Source: Aldehydirespirator sp965220485 (GTDB lineage Bacteria; Actinomycetota; Acidimicrobiia; Acidimicrobiales; Aldehydirespiratoraceae). Taken from it: a stretch of 64,000 bases of DNA. The notes below the pieces were generated by a model. That model was not told where the DNA came from. It searched no databases and worked only from the letters and a program-made list of their open reading frames with translations. Position numbers and translations under genes: made by a program. Numbering within the stretch: position 1 is the first letter of the stretch; the number at the start of each line of letters is the position of its first letter. Of this stretch, positions 52,351 through 61,289 are shown in pieces. The stretch covers positions 806,001 to 870,000 of the forward strand of contig OZ244832.1 of the NCBI GenBank assembly GCA_965220485.1. Direction: 5' to 3'.

Positions 52351-53342
52351 TCCAGCGGGAACGGCAGCTGTAGCCACCAAGGGCGGTCGATGGGATCGAC
52401 GCGGCTCACCCACTTGACCCACCAGAAGCCCCGGCGCCCCGGTGCCACCAGCCGAACGGGGGCGCCGTGGCCTCGGCGCAGCGGCTCGCCGCCGTAGCCG
52501 ACGGCCAAGAAGAGGCTGGCCACGTCGCGAGCCGGAAAGAGGCGGCTGTACCCGGTGAGTGACGTGACTTCCAGGGTGGGCGCGTCCAGCGCGGGCATCA
52601 ACTCGGCGAGCGGCACCGCGTCCCAGGACTGGCGGCTCCACCATCCTCCGGTGCAGTCGAGGTCGGCCTGCACCGGCCTGGCCTTGGCTTGCAAGGTCTC
52701 CAGACCCACACGCCCGCCCCCGACGACCAGATCCCAGCCCGAGGCCGGTACCTGAGGCGACCGGTCGTTGAGCCACATTGTCGTCGGCATCTCCGACGGC
52801 GTGAACGAGGCGGTCTCGTGGGATCCGGTGAAGCGCCGGTTGTTGCCGACGACCAGTTGCTGGATCCCGTAGACGGCGCTCGCGGCCGCGACGGCGACAC
52901 CACCGCCGATCAACGTTCTGCGGTCGAGGTCCGCGATCCGGGGACGGCCCGGGCGGCTCACGATGTGCCACACCACCAGCGGGGCCAGCAGTGCGGCCAG
53001 AAGGACATGAGTCCACAGCGCCGTCCAGTAGCCCACCCCGTGCCACAGTCCGGTGGCGTGCAGGATCCCGAGGACGACTGTGGCTGCCACCAGCAGGCCT
53101 AGCAGGATTGACAGCCATCGGGTGACCCGGCGGCGGCGCAGCCCCGTCTTCACGGAGCCCTTGAGCTTGGCGGGGGCGAGGGCCAGAACGCTCAAGCCGG
53201 CCAGGGCATGAACGGTCGTCACCCAGCGGTCCCATCCGGTCCCGACCGCCCAGGACACCAGCCCGCTCACTGCGGCCACGGTGATCGCGACAGCCAGCAG
53301 CAGATCCACTCGACGAGCAGTGAGCAGCTTGGTGAATATCAT
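52347..53342 (-). CDS. Membrane-anchored molybdopterin oxidoreductase (sulfite oxidase/MsrP-like fold)
   Basis: A 331-residue protein. The N-terminal half contains about four transmembrane helices (DLLLAVAITVAAVSGLVSW; SILLGLLVAATVVLGIL; VLLAALLAPLVVWHIV) with histidines that could bind heme. A twin-Arg-like RRTLIGGGVAVAAA segment precedes the soluble domain. That domain has DLDCTGGWWSRQSWDAVPL, with the molybdenum-ligand cysteine, and GHGAPVRLVAPGRRGFWWVK, both typical of sulfite-oxidase-fold enzymes. The membrane part may be an electron input like that of MsrQ (inference). It is short compared with canonical MsrP plus MsrQ. Confidence 0.8.
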   Translation of the reverse strand: MIFTKLLTARRVDLLLAVAITVAAVSGLVSWAVGTGWDRWVTTVHALAGLSVLALAPAKLKGSVKTGLRRRRVTRWLSILLGLLVAATVVLGILHATGLWHGVGYWTALWTHVLLAALLAPLVVWHIVSRPGRPRIADLDRRTLIGGGVAVAAASAVYGIQQLVVGNNRRFTGSHETASFTPSEMPTTMWLNDRSPQVPASGWDLVVGGGRVGLETLQAKARPVQADLDCTGGWWSRQSWDAVPLAELMPALDAPTLEVTSLTGYSRLFPARDVASLFLAVGYGGEPLRRGHGAPVRLVAPGRRGFWWVKWVSRVDPIDRPWWLQLPFPLE

Positions 53343-53416
53343 GCTATGTTAATCCATATAGCTATTGCCTGATGGCCTCGACGGTTGAACATGCTAGACT
53401 CGGGAGAGGTATCACG

Positions 53417-53746
53417 ATGGAAGCTGCGATCATCGGAGTCTTGGGCGCTGGCCTGTTGGGGTTGCTCGGCATCTTTCTGCAGGCGATCCGATCCGACCTT
53501 CGTGCCCTAGGCGAGCGCATGGACGCTCGCTTCGCTGCGAGCGAGACTCGACTCCTGACCCGCATACAGGAGGGAGAGGATCGTCTGCTGGCCCGCATAC
53601 AGCCCGTAGAAGCGGATTTAGGCGAAGTGAAGGAGCGACTGGCCAGAATCGAGGCCACGCAGGCCGAGCACGGTCGCCTGCTCGCTCACATGATGGGCCA
53701 CGGCGAGCGCATCGCCGCGCTTGAAGGCGCAGCGGCCGCCAGTTAG
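53417..53746 (+). CDS. Small membrane-anchored coiled-coil protein
   Basis: A 109-residue protein. MEAAIIGVLGAGLLGLLGIF is a transmembrane anchor, followed by a coiled coil (FAASETRLLTRIQEGEDRLL; DLGEVKERLARIEATQ). The same layout and a related N-terminus are seen in the product at 35051-35611. CGGGAGAGG precedes ATG 53417. Its end overlaps the convergent acyl-CoA dehydrogenase gene by 4 bp. Function unknown. Confidence 0.7.
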   Translation: MEAAIIGVLGAGLLGLLGIFLQAIRSDLRALGERMDARFAASETRLLTRIQEGEDRLLARIQPVEADLGEVKERLARIEATQAEHGRLLAHMMGHGERIAALEGAAAAS

Positions 53747-54888
53747 CAGGATCCCAGGACGGCATCGGCGATCCGGTCCTCGCAGGTGGCCTGGTCCCAC
53801 CAGGAGAGTTGGAGCTGCTTGGCTCGGCGGAAGTAGAGCTGGATGTCGTATTCCACAGTGAAGCCGATCCCGCCGAACACCTGCTGGCACATGGCGGTGA
53901 TGTCGCGGTAGGTCCGGCAGGCGAACAGCTTGGCCATGGGGGCCAGACGCTCAGTCGAGCGTCCCGTGCTGTGAGCCCACGCCGCTTCGCACACCAGCAG
54001 CCGGGCGCCGTCGAGGGTGGTGCGGGCGTCGGCCAGGTGGTGCGAGATGGCCTGGAACTCGGCCAGGGCCTTGTCGAACTGGCGCCTCGTCTTGGCGTAC
54101 TCGACGGTTGTCTCCAGCGCGTACGCGGCACCGCCGACCGCTTGGGCCGCGGCCAGGATGGCGCCGGCGTGCATCGTCTGCTGCCACGCCGGCCAGCCCG
54201 CGCCTGCGGGTGCGTCGGGCACTCCCAGTCGGGCGGTGCCGGGCACGGGCACGCGGTCGAAGGTCACCAGGTACTGGGTGTCGGAGGAGATCGACAGCCG
54301 TTGCTCGATGCTCAGGCCCGAAGCGTCGGACGGGACCACGAACAGGTCGACGTCGACGTCGCCGTTCCCGGTGCGGGCCAGCACGACCAGCAGGTCGGCC
54401 GCCGCCGCGAACTGCACGTGCGCCTTCGTGCCGTCCAGCACGAAGCCGTCGCCGTCGGAGCGGGCGGCCAGCTGCACACCGCGGGGCTTGTAGCCCCCGC
54501 CCGGTTCCAGCCATCCCACGGTGGCGATGGTGTCGCCCGACGCGATCCCGCCGAGCAGTTCGTCCTGCTGGGCGGGCGTTCCGACCTCTGCGATCGTGCC
54601 GGCCGACAGCACGCAGCTCACGTAGTGGGGCAGCGGCGCCAGCGAGCGCCCGAGCTCCTCGTAGAGCACCACCCCGTCGATCAGGTTCATGCCCGAGCCG
54701 CCCGCGCTCTCGGGCACCATCAACCCGCACAGGCCGAGCTCTCCGAAGCGCTGCCACAGGTCGCGGGCGATGCCGTCGGGGTCGTCCTCCAGCTCCCGCA
54801 CCCGTTCCAGCGGAGAGAACTCGGCGCACAGGCCCCGCACCATGTCGCGCAGCATGTCCTGCTCATGGGTGAAGTCCAGATCCAGCAT
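53743..54888 (-). CDS. Acyl-CoA dehydrogenase
   Basis: A 381-residue acyl-CoA dehydrogenase family protein: DLDFTHEQDMLRDMVRGLC, MVPESAGGSGMNLIDGVVLY, TVGWLEPGGGYKP, EYAKTRRQFDKALAEFQAIS and VFGGIGFTVEYDIQLYFRRA. The final segment lacks some of the usual catalytic pattern, as in partner subunits. GGGGAGGT sits just before ATG 54888, and immediately beyond that the dispersed repeat begins. Confidence 0.9.
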   Translation of the reverse strand: MLDLDFTHEQDMLRDMVRGLCAEFSPLERVRELEDDPDGIARDLWQRFGELGLCGLMVPESAGGSGMNLIDGVVLYEELGRSLAPLPHYVSCVLSAGTIAEVGTPAQQDELLGGIASGDTIATVGWLEPGGGYKPRGVQLAARSDGDGFVLDGTKAHVQFAAAADLLVVLARTGNGDVDVDLFVVPSDASGLSIEQRLSISSDTQYLVTFDRVPVPGTARLGVPDAPAGAGWPAWQQTMHAGAILAAAQAVGGAAYALETTVEYAKTRRQFDKALAEFQAISHHLADARTTLDGARLLVCEAAWAHSTGRSTERLAPMAKLFACRTYRDITAMCQQVFGGIGFTVEYDIQLYFRRAKQLQLSWWDQATCEDRIADAVLGSC

Positions 54889-54900
54889 CAACACCTCCCC

Positions 54901-55230
54901 AGAGGTCGAGCGGGCTGGGCGTAGAACGATGCGGATCTCGTGAGGCGCTGAGCGGGGCCGTGGTCCGAGCGGCCCGTGAGCGCCGCGAGCAGGAGCGGGA
55001 AACCCTGAGGTCGAGCGGGCTGGGCGTAGAACGATGCGGATCTCGTGAGGCGCTGAGCGGGGCCGTGGTCCGAGCGGCCCGTGAGCGCCGCGAGCAGGAG
55101 CGGGAAACCCTGAGGTCGAGCGGGCTGGGCGTAGAACGATGCGGATCTCGTGAGGCGCTGAGCGGGGCCGTGGTCCGAGCGGCCCGTGAGCGCCGCGAGC
55201 AGGAGCGGGAAACCCAGAGGCCGAGCGAGA
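54901..55230 (+). repeat. Dispersed ~105-bp repeat, copy 4, tandem triplicate
   Basis: Three identical units begin with GAGGTCGAGCGGGCTGGGCG at 54902, 55007 and 55112, a 105-bp step, and a fourth partial unit begins at 55217. It fills the gap between two minus-strand genes. The unit length is a multiple of three, so both strands give open but meaningless repeats. Confidence 0.93.
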
Positions 55231-55243
55231 AGCCGTGGGGCCA

Positions 55244-56305
55244 TCACGGTCTCCAGTCCTCGCCCCGGCGCTGCCACGGATTGTCGTGGGCCGACGTCGG
55301 CAGGGCCACCCGGGCCGTTCCGGTGGAACAGATGCGGTCGTCGCCTCGCAACACCAGGTACAGCTCGGCCCAGCCGCAACCGGAGTCGTCGGTGGGCACG
55401 GACGTGACCGAGGCCGAGATGGTCATCGTGTCGCCGGGGAAGACCGGATCCTGCATGCGGAACGACACCCGTCCCAGGCGGCCCTTCGGCCCTGTCCAGT
55501 CGGTGACGGCCCGCTCGATCCAGGCGAGCTGGCTGGGCGTGTTCAGGAAGATGTCGCGGGTTCCGTTGCGCTCCGTGGCGAAGTGATGGTCGTGGTGCAT
55601 GGGCCGCCAGTCGCGGCTGGCAAGGGCACCCAGCACGACAGTGGTGGCGGTCACGCCGTGGGTGAGTTCGGGCAGGGTGTCGCCCACGCTGACCTGGTCG
55701 TGGGCGGGGTCCGGCTTGGCCACGGGTCTGGGCTCGCCCGGCGTGGGTTGCGATGCCTGTTTCCTCGCTGCCTCCGCCTGCTCGGCTGGGGTGGCTTCGC
55801 CGCGGCGGTAGCCGAAGCCGGTGTAGGACTCGACGCCCACCAGTTCGCCGTGCTGATTGTGGTACTCGACGTCGATCACCCAGAAGCGGCCTGAGCCCAG
55901 CCTGGTGGTCTTGGGCCCGCTCACCGACTTGAGAACCTGGCGATGGCTGACCACGTCGCCGGGTCGCACCGGACTGTGGAAGACGATCGTGTTGTCGCTC
56001 ATGATCGCCTCGGGCAACCCCAGCCGTTCCTTGAGATCGAAGTGGACCCTCAGGGCGACCTGTTCGGTGGCCGCTCCGGGTGCCCAGCGGTGGGGGCGCA
56101 TCCACAGCGACAGTGTGCTGAGGGGCAGGATGCGCCCCTCGGTGAGCGCCGCGGCCACGGTGCCGTCCCAGTACAGCGGGTTGCCGTTCTCGGTGGCGGC
56201 CAAGGTGTTCCAGCCGTAGGCCAACTCGGCGGGGAAGCTCGCGGTGTCCGGGTACAGCGGGCGCCCGATCAGCCCGGCGATATCGGCGGGCAACTCGGCA
56301 GCCAT
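55244..56305 (-). CDS. Double-hotdog MaoC/FAS1-like dehydratase
   Basis: A 353-residue protein with two hotdog domains. The N-terminal one has GWNTLAATENGNPLYWDGTV and VFHSPVRPGDVVSHRQVLKS. The C-terminal one has ALASRDWRPMHHDHHFATER, with the D-W-x-P-x-H-x-D/H pattern of hydratases, and IFLNTPSQLAWIERAVTDW. Such proteins hydrate or dehydrate acyl-CoA thioesters. It belongs to the lipid-CoA cluster at 53743-61226. Confidence 0.85.
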   Translation of the reverse strand: MAAELPADIAGLIGRPLYPDTASFPAELAYGWNTLAATENGNPLYWDGTVAAALTEGRILPLSTLSLWMRPHRWAPGAATEQVALRVHFDLKERLGLPEAIMSDNTIVFHSPVRPGDVVSHRQVLKSVSGPKTTRLGSGRFWVIDVEYHNQHGELVGVESYTGFGYRRGEATPAEQAEAARKQASQPTPGEPRPVAKPDPAHDQVSVGDTLPELTHGVTATTVVLGALASRDWRPMHHDHHFATERNGTRDIFLNTPSQLAWIERAVTDWTGPKGRLGRVSFRMQDPVFPGDTMTISASVTSVPTDDSGCGWAELYLVLRGDDRICSTGTARVALPTSAHDNPWQRRGEDWRP

Positions 56306-56340
56306 CAGGGGGTCCCACTCGCCTCGGCCGATTGCGAATC

Positions 56341-56455
56341 GGCAGCATTATGCGCGTATGGCGTGCAAAACGTTGCCACTTTGAGGTCGGTGTGGAGACC
56401 CGTTGGGAACTGGCAGCGTCTTGTGCGTATGGCGTGCATAACTCTGCCAGTGTGG
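56341..56455. repeat. Imperfect 44-bp direct repeat in a promoter region
   Basis: GGCAGCATTATGCGCGTATG at 56341 and GGCAGCGTCTTGTGCGTATG at 56412 each continue with GCGTGCA and a GCCA(C/G) end. The two 44-bp copies lie 71 bp apart in the 154-bp gap between the CaiB and hotdog genes on the same strand. This could be an operator for the downstream hotdog gene. Confidence 0.6.
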
Positions 56456-56459
56456 CCCG

Positions 56460-57650
56460 TCATGCGATCACTCCCGCGGCAGTCAGCGCCGCGACCCGGT
56501 CGTCGTCGTAGCCGGCTTCGGCCAGCAGCTCGGCGGTGTGGGTGGCGGCGAGGTCGGGCAGCTCGTAGGGAGAGCCGGTGGCCTCGGCCCCGGCCCAGAC
56601 CGCGCCGATCTGCTCTAGGGGACCCGCCTGCGGATGCTCGGCCTTCACCACCACGCCCCGGGCCACGTACTGCTCGTCGCGCACCGCCTCGGAGACGCTG
56701 CTGATGGGAGCCACGCAGCAGTCGGCCGGACCGAGCCGCTGCACCCACTCGTCGCGGTCGGCTGCACCGAAGCGGGCCGCCAGCGCCGCTCGGATCTCGT
56801 CCTGGAGGGCGTCCTCGGTCTGGGCGTCGATGTAGCGGTCGAGGCCCAACTCCCGGCACAGGTTGGCCCAGAAGGCGGGCTCGATGGCAGCCACGGACAG
56901 GTACTTGCCGTCCGCGCAGGCATAGACTCCATAGCAGGCGTAGCGGCCGGTGAGGACGTAGTGGCCGGGGCCGGGCTCGGCACCGGTGGCCAGGTGCTCG
57001 TCGGCGTACAGCGCCATCATCCCGAGCGCGCCGTCGGCCACCGACACGTCGAGGTGCTCGCCGTGCCCGGTGCGCTCTCGGCGCAGCAGGGCGGCCACAA
57101 CCGCCAGTGCGGCCTGCATCCCGCCCGCGGCGATGTCGGCCACCGTTGCTCCGGGCAGGGCCGGGGCGCCGCCGGCGTCGCGCCCGCTGCAATGCAGATA
57201 GCCCGACACGGCCAGGTAGTTGAGGTCGTGTCCGGCCCAGTCCCGCCGCGGCCCGGTCTGCCCGTAGCCGCTGGTAGAGCAGTAAACGGCGCCTTCGTTG
57301 ACGGCTTGAACGGCGGAGTATCCGATGCCGAGGCGGTCGACCACGCCGGGACGGAAGCTCTCCACCACCACGTCGGCGCCCCGGGCCAAGTCGAGGAAGG
57401 CGCCGCGCCCGTCGTCGCTCTTGAGGTCGAGCAGGGCGCGCCTCATGCCCCGGTGGCCGCTGTAGGCGTAGGGGGGAGGCACGGTCGCGACGCCGGCTCG
57501 CCGAGGCACCGGACCCAGCTTCACCACTTCCGCGCCGTAGTCGGCCAGAAGCCGAGTGGCCCGCGCCCCAGGGCCGACCGAAGCCAGATCCAGAACCCTC
57601 ACGCCCTCCAGCGCTCCCGAGCGGGTGACTGCGATCGCCTCCAGGGTCAT
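56460..57650 (-). CDS. CaiB/BaiF (type III) CoA-transferase
   Basis: A 396-residue protein of family III CoA-transferases: LEGVRVLDLASVGPGARATR, LLADYGAEVVKLG, VVVESFRPGVVDRLGIGYSA, YCSTSGYGQTGPRRDWAGHD with the catalytic aspartate, and DGALGMMALYADEHLATG. These transfer CoA between carboxylic acids; alpha-methylacyl-CoA racemases are also in the family. The partial overlap of pathways with the dehydrogenase and hydratase neighbours suggests lipid or sterol-type degradation (inference). Confidence 0.93.
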   Translation of the reverse strand: MTLEAIAVTRSGALEGVRVLDLASVGPGARATRLLADYGAEVVKLGPVPRRAGVATVPPPYAYSGHRGMRRALLDLKSDDGRGAFLDLARGADVVVESFRPGVVDRLGIGYSAVQAVNEGAVYCSTSGYGQTGPRRDWAGHDLNYLAVSGYLHCSGRDAGGAPALPGATVADIAAGGMQAALAVVAALLRRERTGHGEHLDVSVADGALGMMALYADEHLATGAEPGPGHYVLTGRYACYGVYACADGKYLSVAAIEPAFWANLCRELGLDRYIDAQTEDALQDEIRAALAARFGAADRDEWVQRLGPADCCVAPISSVSEAVRDEQYVARGVVVKAEHPQAGPLEQIGAVWAGAEATGSPYELPDLAATHTAELLAEAGYDDDRVAALTAAGVIA

Positions 57651-57877
57651 CCGGCCACGCTCTCAGCCTGAATCCACCGACGCCGTGAGGGTCGGAGGGG
57701 TGTCGTGTCCACCAAGAAGGCTCCTCCTGACATGGGGAACGCTCCGAAATCTGTAGAGAAACGCGTCATATACGACTACAACCCGTGCAGATTTGGTGAG
57801 AGACGGTGAATCCACCGGTGGATTCAGGTCTAGAAGGTTGTGGGGAGGCCAGGTCTGGCGTCATGGGGCCACGCGCT
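57651..57877. other. Intergenic region with a perfect 20-bp palindrome
   Basis: TGAATCCACCGGTGGATTCA at 57807-57826 is its own reverse complement. A related half-site occurs at 57668 (TGAATCCACCG) and the right half at about 4619-4637 (CCACCGGTGGATTCAGG). The region separates two minus-strand genes. It could be a regulator-binding site. Confidence 0.6.
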
Positions 57878-59101
57878 TTAGAAGTTCTTGGGGAGGCCGA
57901 GGCCACGGCGGGCGATGATGTTCTTCTGGATCTCCGAGGAGCCCCCGCCGATGGTGTCGATCACCGTGAAGCGGTAGGTCGACTCTGAGCGGCCCGCCAT
58001 CGGGGCGTCGGTGGTGTGCATCCGCAGCTGCGATCCTGGTCCGGCGATGTCCATGGACGCGTCGGCCAGGCGCTTCGACAGCTCGGTGGCGTAGAGCTTG
58101 TACTCCGAGGCGGCCACCGTCGGCGGCTGGAACCCCTCCCTGCCCTCGCGCACGGCCTGCTCGACCTTCACCGCCTCGGCCACGAACTTCAACCCGAGCA
58201 CTCTGGCCACCTCGGCCTCGGTGTGCAGGTTGGCGAGCCGGGCCCGCACCCTGGGGTCCTCGCGCAGGGCCTCGCCATCGCGCTCGGCGTCTTGCACCCA
58301 TTCGGTGAGCAGGTCGAGGCGCTGCTTGATGGGCGAGAAGGTAAACATGGTGAAGCGCTCGAGGTCGAGGGCCTGGCTGATGTAGCGGAACCCGTGATTC
58401 ACCTCGCCCACCACGTAGTCGTCGGGCACGAAGACATTGTCGAGAAACACGGAGTTGGTGCGCTCGTCGCCCATGGTCCAGATGCCGTCGATGGTGATGC
58501 CGGGCTGGTCGAGCGGCACCAGCATGAGGGTTATGCCCATGTGCTTGTTGTCGGGGTCGGTGCGGGTCCCCAGCCAGTACCACTCGGCGAAGTGGGCCGA
58601 CGTGGTCCAGGTCTTCTCGCCGTTGAGCAGCCAGCCCTCGGTGCCGTCTTCGGCGGTGTGCCGCTCGGCTCGCAGCCGCATGGAGGCGGCGTCGGATCCG
58701 GCGTCGGGCTCCGAGTAGCCCACCGCGAACTCGACGTCGTTCTCGAGGATCATGGGCAGGAACTCGGCCTTGAGCTTCTCGGAGCCGTGGGCGATGATCG
58801 TCTTGCCGACGATGCCGACGCCCTTGCCGATCTGGGGCCCGCCCCGGGCAGCCAGGGCCTCGTTCAGCAGGTACTCGTAGACACCCTCGCCCTCGCTGCC
58901 GCCGTACTCGGCCGGCCAGGTGATGCCCAGCCAACCCTTGCGGCCCATCTCCTTCATGAAGGCCCGGCGCTCGGGGGTGTCGACGAGCTGGGCCATGTTC
59001 TCCCTGCTCAGGTCGAACACGTCGGGATCCTCGTTGGCGTCGAGAAAGGCCTCCACGTCGGCCGCGAACGCCTGCTGCTCGTCGGAGAACTCAAAATCCA
59101 T
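57878..59101 (-). CDS. Acyl-CoA dehydrogenase
   Basis: A 407-residue acyl-CoA dehydrogenase: MDFEFSDEQQAFAADVEAF, WLGITWPAEYGGSEGEG, VGYSEPDAGSDAASMRLRAE, LLNGEKTWTTSAHFAEWYWL and DTIGGGSSEIQKNIIARRGL at the end. ATG 59101 is chosen because the frame upstream runs into the dispersed repeat (59113 onward). Similar in type to the enzyme at 35749. Confidence 0.93.
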   Translation of the reverse strand: MDFEFSDEQQAFAADVEAFLDANEDPDVFDLSRENMAQLVDTPERRAFMKEMGRKGWLGITWPAEYGGSEGEGVYEYLLNEALAARGGPQIGKGVGIVGKTIIAHGSEKLKAEFLPMILENDVEFAVGYSEPDAGSDAASMRLRAERHTAEDGTEGWLLNGEKTWTTSAHFAEWYWLGTRTDPDNKHMGITLMLVPLDQPGITIDGIWTMGDERTNSVFLDNVFVPDDYVVGEVNHGFRYISQALDLERFTMFTFSPIKQRLDLLTEWVQDAERDGEALREDPRVRARLANLHTEAEVARVLGLKFVAEAVKVEQAVREGREGFQPPTVAASEYKLYATELSKRLADASMDIAGPGSQLRMHTTDAPMAGRSESTYRFTVIDTIGGGSSEIQKNIIARRGLGLPKNF

Positions 59102-59112
59102 CGGCGGCTCCC

Positions 59113-59265
59113 CCAGAGGCCGAGCGGATAGCCCGCAGTTCACAAGGAATTCGCGAGGCGCTGAGCGAGGCCCCCGGGCCCGAGCGGCCCGTGAGCGCAG
59201 CGAAGAGGAGCGAGAAGGTGGACCGAGCGGCCCGTGAGCGCAGCGAACAAGAGCGGGAGATGAGA
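59113..59265 (+). repeat. Dispersed ~105-bp repeat, copy 5
   Basis: Begins AGAGGCCGAGCGGATAGCCC, 12 bp upstream of the dehydrogenase start, and continues through TTCGCGAGGCGCTGAGCGAG to GAGCGGCCCGTGAGCGCAGC, which is given twice with slight differences (GAAGAGGAGCG and GAACAAGAGCG). Confidence 0.88.
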
Positions 59266-59358
59266 TGCTCCATCGCGAGGACTGATCTCCTATCCGGCGC
59301 CGCCCCTTCAGCAGGCAGCGACAGCAGGCAGCGTACCTGCGGCCCGGTGGGCGCCGGG

Positions 59359-59465
59359 TTCAGATCACGCCGTCGGCCCGCAGCCCGGCCAGCTCGTCGT
59401 CGGCAGAGGCCTCGTCGGCGATGTCGCCGAGCTTCATGGGAGCACGGAGCCGGACCGTGCCGCCG
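59359..59465 (-). pseudogene. Possible tail of a CoA-transferase gene
   Basis: A short minus-strand frame reads VRLRAPMKLGDIADEASADD and ELAGLRADGVI before TGA. This resembles the C-terminal end of CaiB/BaiF proteins. It directly precedes the stop of the aldolase gene upstream and has no start of its own. Probably a remnant. Confidence 0.35.
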
Positions 59466-60254
59466 CTAGTACAGGGAGCCGGAGCGAACGGCCGGCTCCT
59501 GGCCCCGGGCCCGGCGCAGCTCGTCCTCGAGCGCTCTCGCCAACGCCACGGTGTCGGAGGTGATCGTGATCATGCGGAAGCCCTGATCGATGCGGCGCTG
59601 GCATAGCTCCGACACGGTGTGGCACCCCGCGATCACGCCGTGACGCACACAGCCGGCCACGATGGTGGCCATGGCCTCGTCGAAGGCCGGTTTGCCGTCG
59701 TTGTTGCCCGGCCCCATGCCCAGGCTCACCGACAGGTCCGACGGTCCCACATAAACGGCGTCCACGCCAGGAACCGACAGGATGTCATCGAGGTTGGACA
59801 CGGCCTCGGCCGTCTCGACCATCGGGATCACCGCCACGTCCGCGTTGGCGTTGGCGAAGTAGTCGGAGCCCTCCTGGCGCACGACCCGGGCGGGGCCGTA
59901 GCTGCGGCCGCCGTCGGGCGCGTACCGACAGGCCCGCACCGCGGCCTCGGCCTCGGCTCGGGTGTTGACCATGGGCACGATAATCCCCCGGGCGCCGGCG
60001 TCGAGGCTCTTGCCGATGATGCCCGGCTCGTTCCACGGCACCCGCACCACCGGGGTGGCCGAGCCCAGGTTGATGGCCTGGAGCATCTTCCACGAGTCGC
60101 TGTAGTCGACGAGGCCGTGCTGGGTGTCGACGCAGACGTAGTCAAGGTCGCAGCGGGCCACGATCTCCGCTGAGAAAGAGCTAGGGATGCCCAGCCAGCC
60201 GCCGAGGGCAGCCTCTCCTGCTGTCCAGCGGTCGCGCATGGGATTGGTTCGCAT
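59466..60254 (-). CDS. HpcH/HpaI family aldolase
   Basis: A 262-residue TIM-barrel class II aldolase: EAALGGWLGIPSSFSAEIVA, RCDLDYVCVDTQHGLVDYSD, VVRVPWNEPGIIGKSLDAGA and RGIIVPMVNTRAEAEAAV, with the metal ligand in VIPMVETAEAV and later GVDAVYVGPSDLSVSLGM. Members cleave 2-keto-4-hydroxy acids to pyruvate and an aldehyde. ATG 60254 gives the normal start. Substrate unknown. Confidence 0.92.
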   Translation of the reverse strand: MRTNPMRDRWTAGEAALGGWLGIPSSFSAEIVARCDLDYVCVDTQHGLVDYSDSWKMLQAINLGSATPVVRVPWNEPGIIGKSLDAGARGIIVPMVNTRAEAEAAVRACRYAPDGGRSYGPARVVRQEGSDYFANANADVAVIPMVETAEAVSNLDDILSVPGVDAVYVGPSDLSVSLGMGPGNNDGKPAFDEAMATIVAGCVRHGVIAGCHTVSELCQRRIDQGFRMITITSDTVALARALEDELRRARGQEPAVRSGSLY

Positions 60255-60461
60255 GGCGATTTCTTCTATCAGGTGTTTGCCTCTGTGTTGTGCCTCGGTG
60301 TTCGCATGGTTCTGCCCGCAGGCGTCCGTGGGGACCATTGCAGGCCGTGGCCGGCGCGGTCAGGATCGAACTTCCGGCAGTTGGCCACCATATATGTGGC
60401 AAAGTCGGGGGAAGTTCCGCAGATGGGGCCTCCATGGGCCGCAACAGGACGGGAAGGACCG

Positions 60462-61226
60462 ATGGACTACGACACGATCACGGTCGGCGTCGAGGGTGCG
60501 GTGGGCACTCTGGCGCTCGACAATCCGGCCACGCTCAACCCGCTGTCGGTGGCGTGCCTGCGGGAGCTGGTCGACGCGGCCCGCTGGTTCGACGGCCACG
60601 AGGATGTGAAGGCGGTGATCGTGCGAGGCAACGGACGGGCCTTCACGGCGGGCGCGGACCTGGCCGCCTTCACCGGCGGGGGAGGGCCGGATCGCGCCGG
60701 GACCGACGCCGGACGGCTGATGGCCGAGGCGGTCACGGCCATGCAGGCGGTGACGGTCGCGGCCATACACGGGCACTGCGTGGGCGGGGGCGTGGTGCTG
60801 GCCGCGGCCTGCGACCTGCGGATCGCCGCAGAGGACGTGCGGTTCGTGATACCGGAGGTTGACCTGGGCATACCTCTTGCGTGGGGCGGAATCCCCCGAC
60901 TGGTGCGCGAGGTCGGACCTGCGGCCACCCGCGACCTGGTGTTGACGTGCCGTCCCTTTGGCGCGGCCGAGGCCCAGGCGCTGGGCTTCGTCAACCGGGT
61001 CGTTCCGGCATCCGAGTTGGAGGATGCCGCGGCCGAGCTGGCCCGAGTGCTGGCCTCCAAGTCGGCCTACACGCTGCGGGCCACTCTGCGGGCCGTGGAC
61101 GCGGCCGCTGAGGCGCTGGTGCCCACCGGCGGCGCTTGGAACGACGCCGACTCCTTGGCCGCGGCTAGGCGCGACCCCGAGTCGCGTGAGACAGCCCTCC
61201 GCTACCTGGAGTCGCTCGGCCGCTGA
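60462..61226 (+). CDS. Enoyl-CoA hydratase/isomerase family protein
   Basis: A 254-residue crotonase-fold protein: GTLALDNPATLNPLSVACL, AVIVRGNGRAFTAGADLAAF, TVAAIHGHCVGGGVVLAAAC and RFVIPEVDLGIPLAWGGIPR. The oxyanion-hole residues are present; one catalytic glutamate is seen (PEVDLGIPL), the other is less clear. ATG 60462 is preferred to the upstream starts. It is divergent from the aldolase gene with 207 bp between them. Confidence 0.88.
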   Translation: MDYDTITVGVEGAVGTLALDNPATLNPLSVACLRELVDAARWFDGHEDVKAVIVRGNGRAFTAGADLAAFTGGGGPDRAGTDAGRLMAEAVTAMQAVTVAAIHGHCVGGGVVLAAACDLRIAAEDVRFVIPEVDLGIPLAWGGIPRLVREVGPAATRDLVLTCRPFGAAEAQALGFVNRVVPASELEDAAAELARVLASKSAYTLRATLRAVDAAAEALVPTGGAWNDADSLAAARRDPESRETALRYLESLGR

Positions 61227-61289
61227 GCCTCGGACGCGGTGTCGCTTTCGCCGACCAGGACGGTCACGGACAGGGTCAACCCTCGAACG

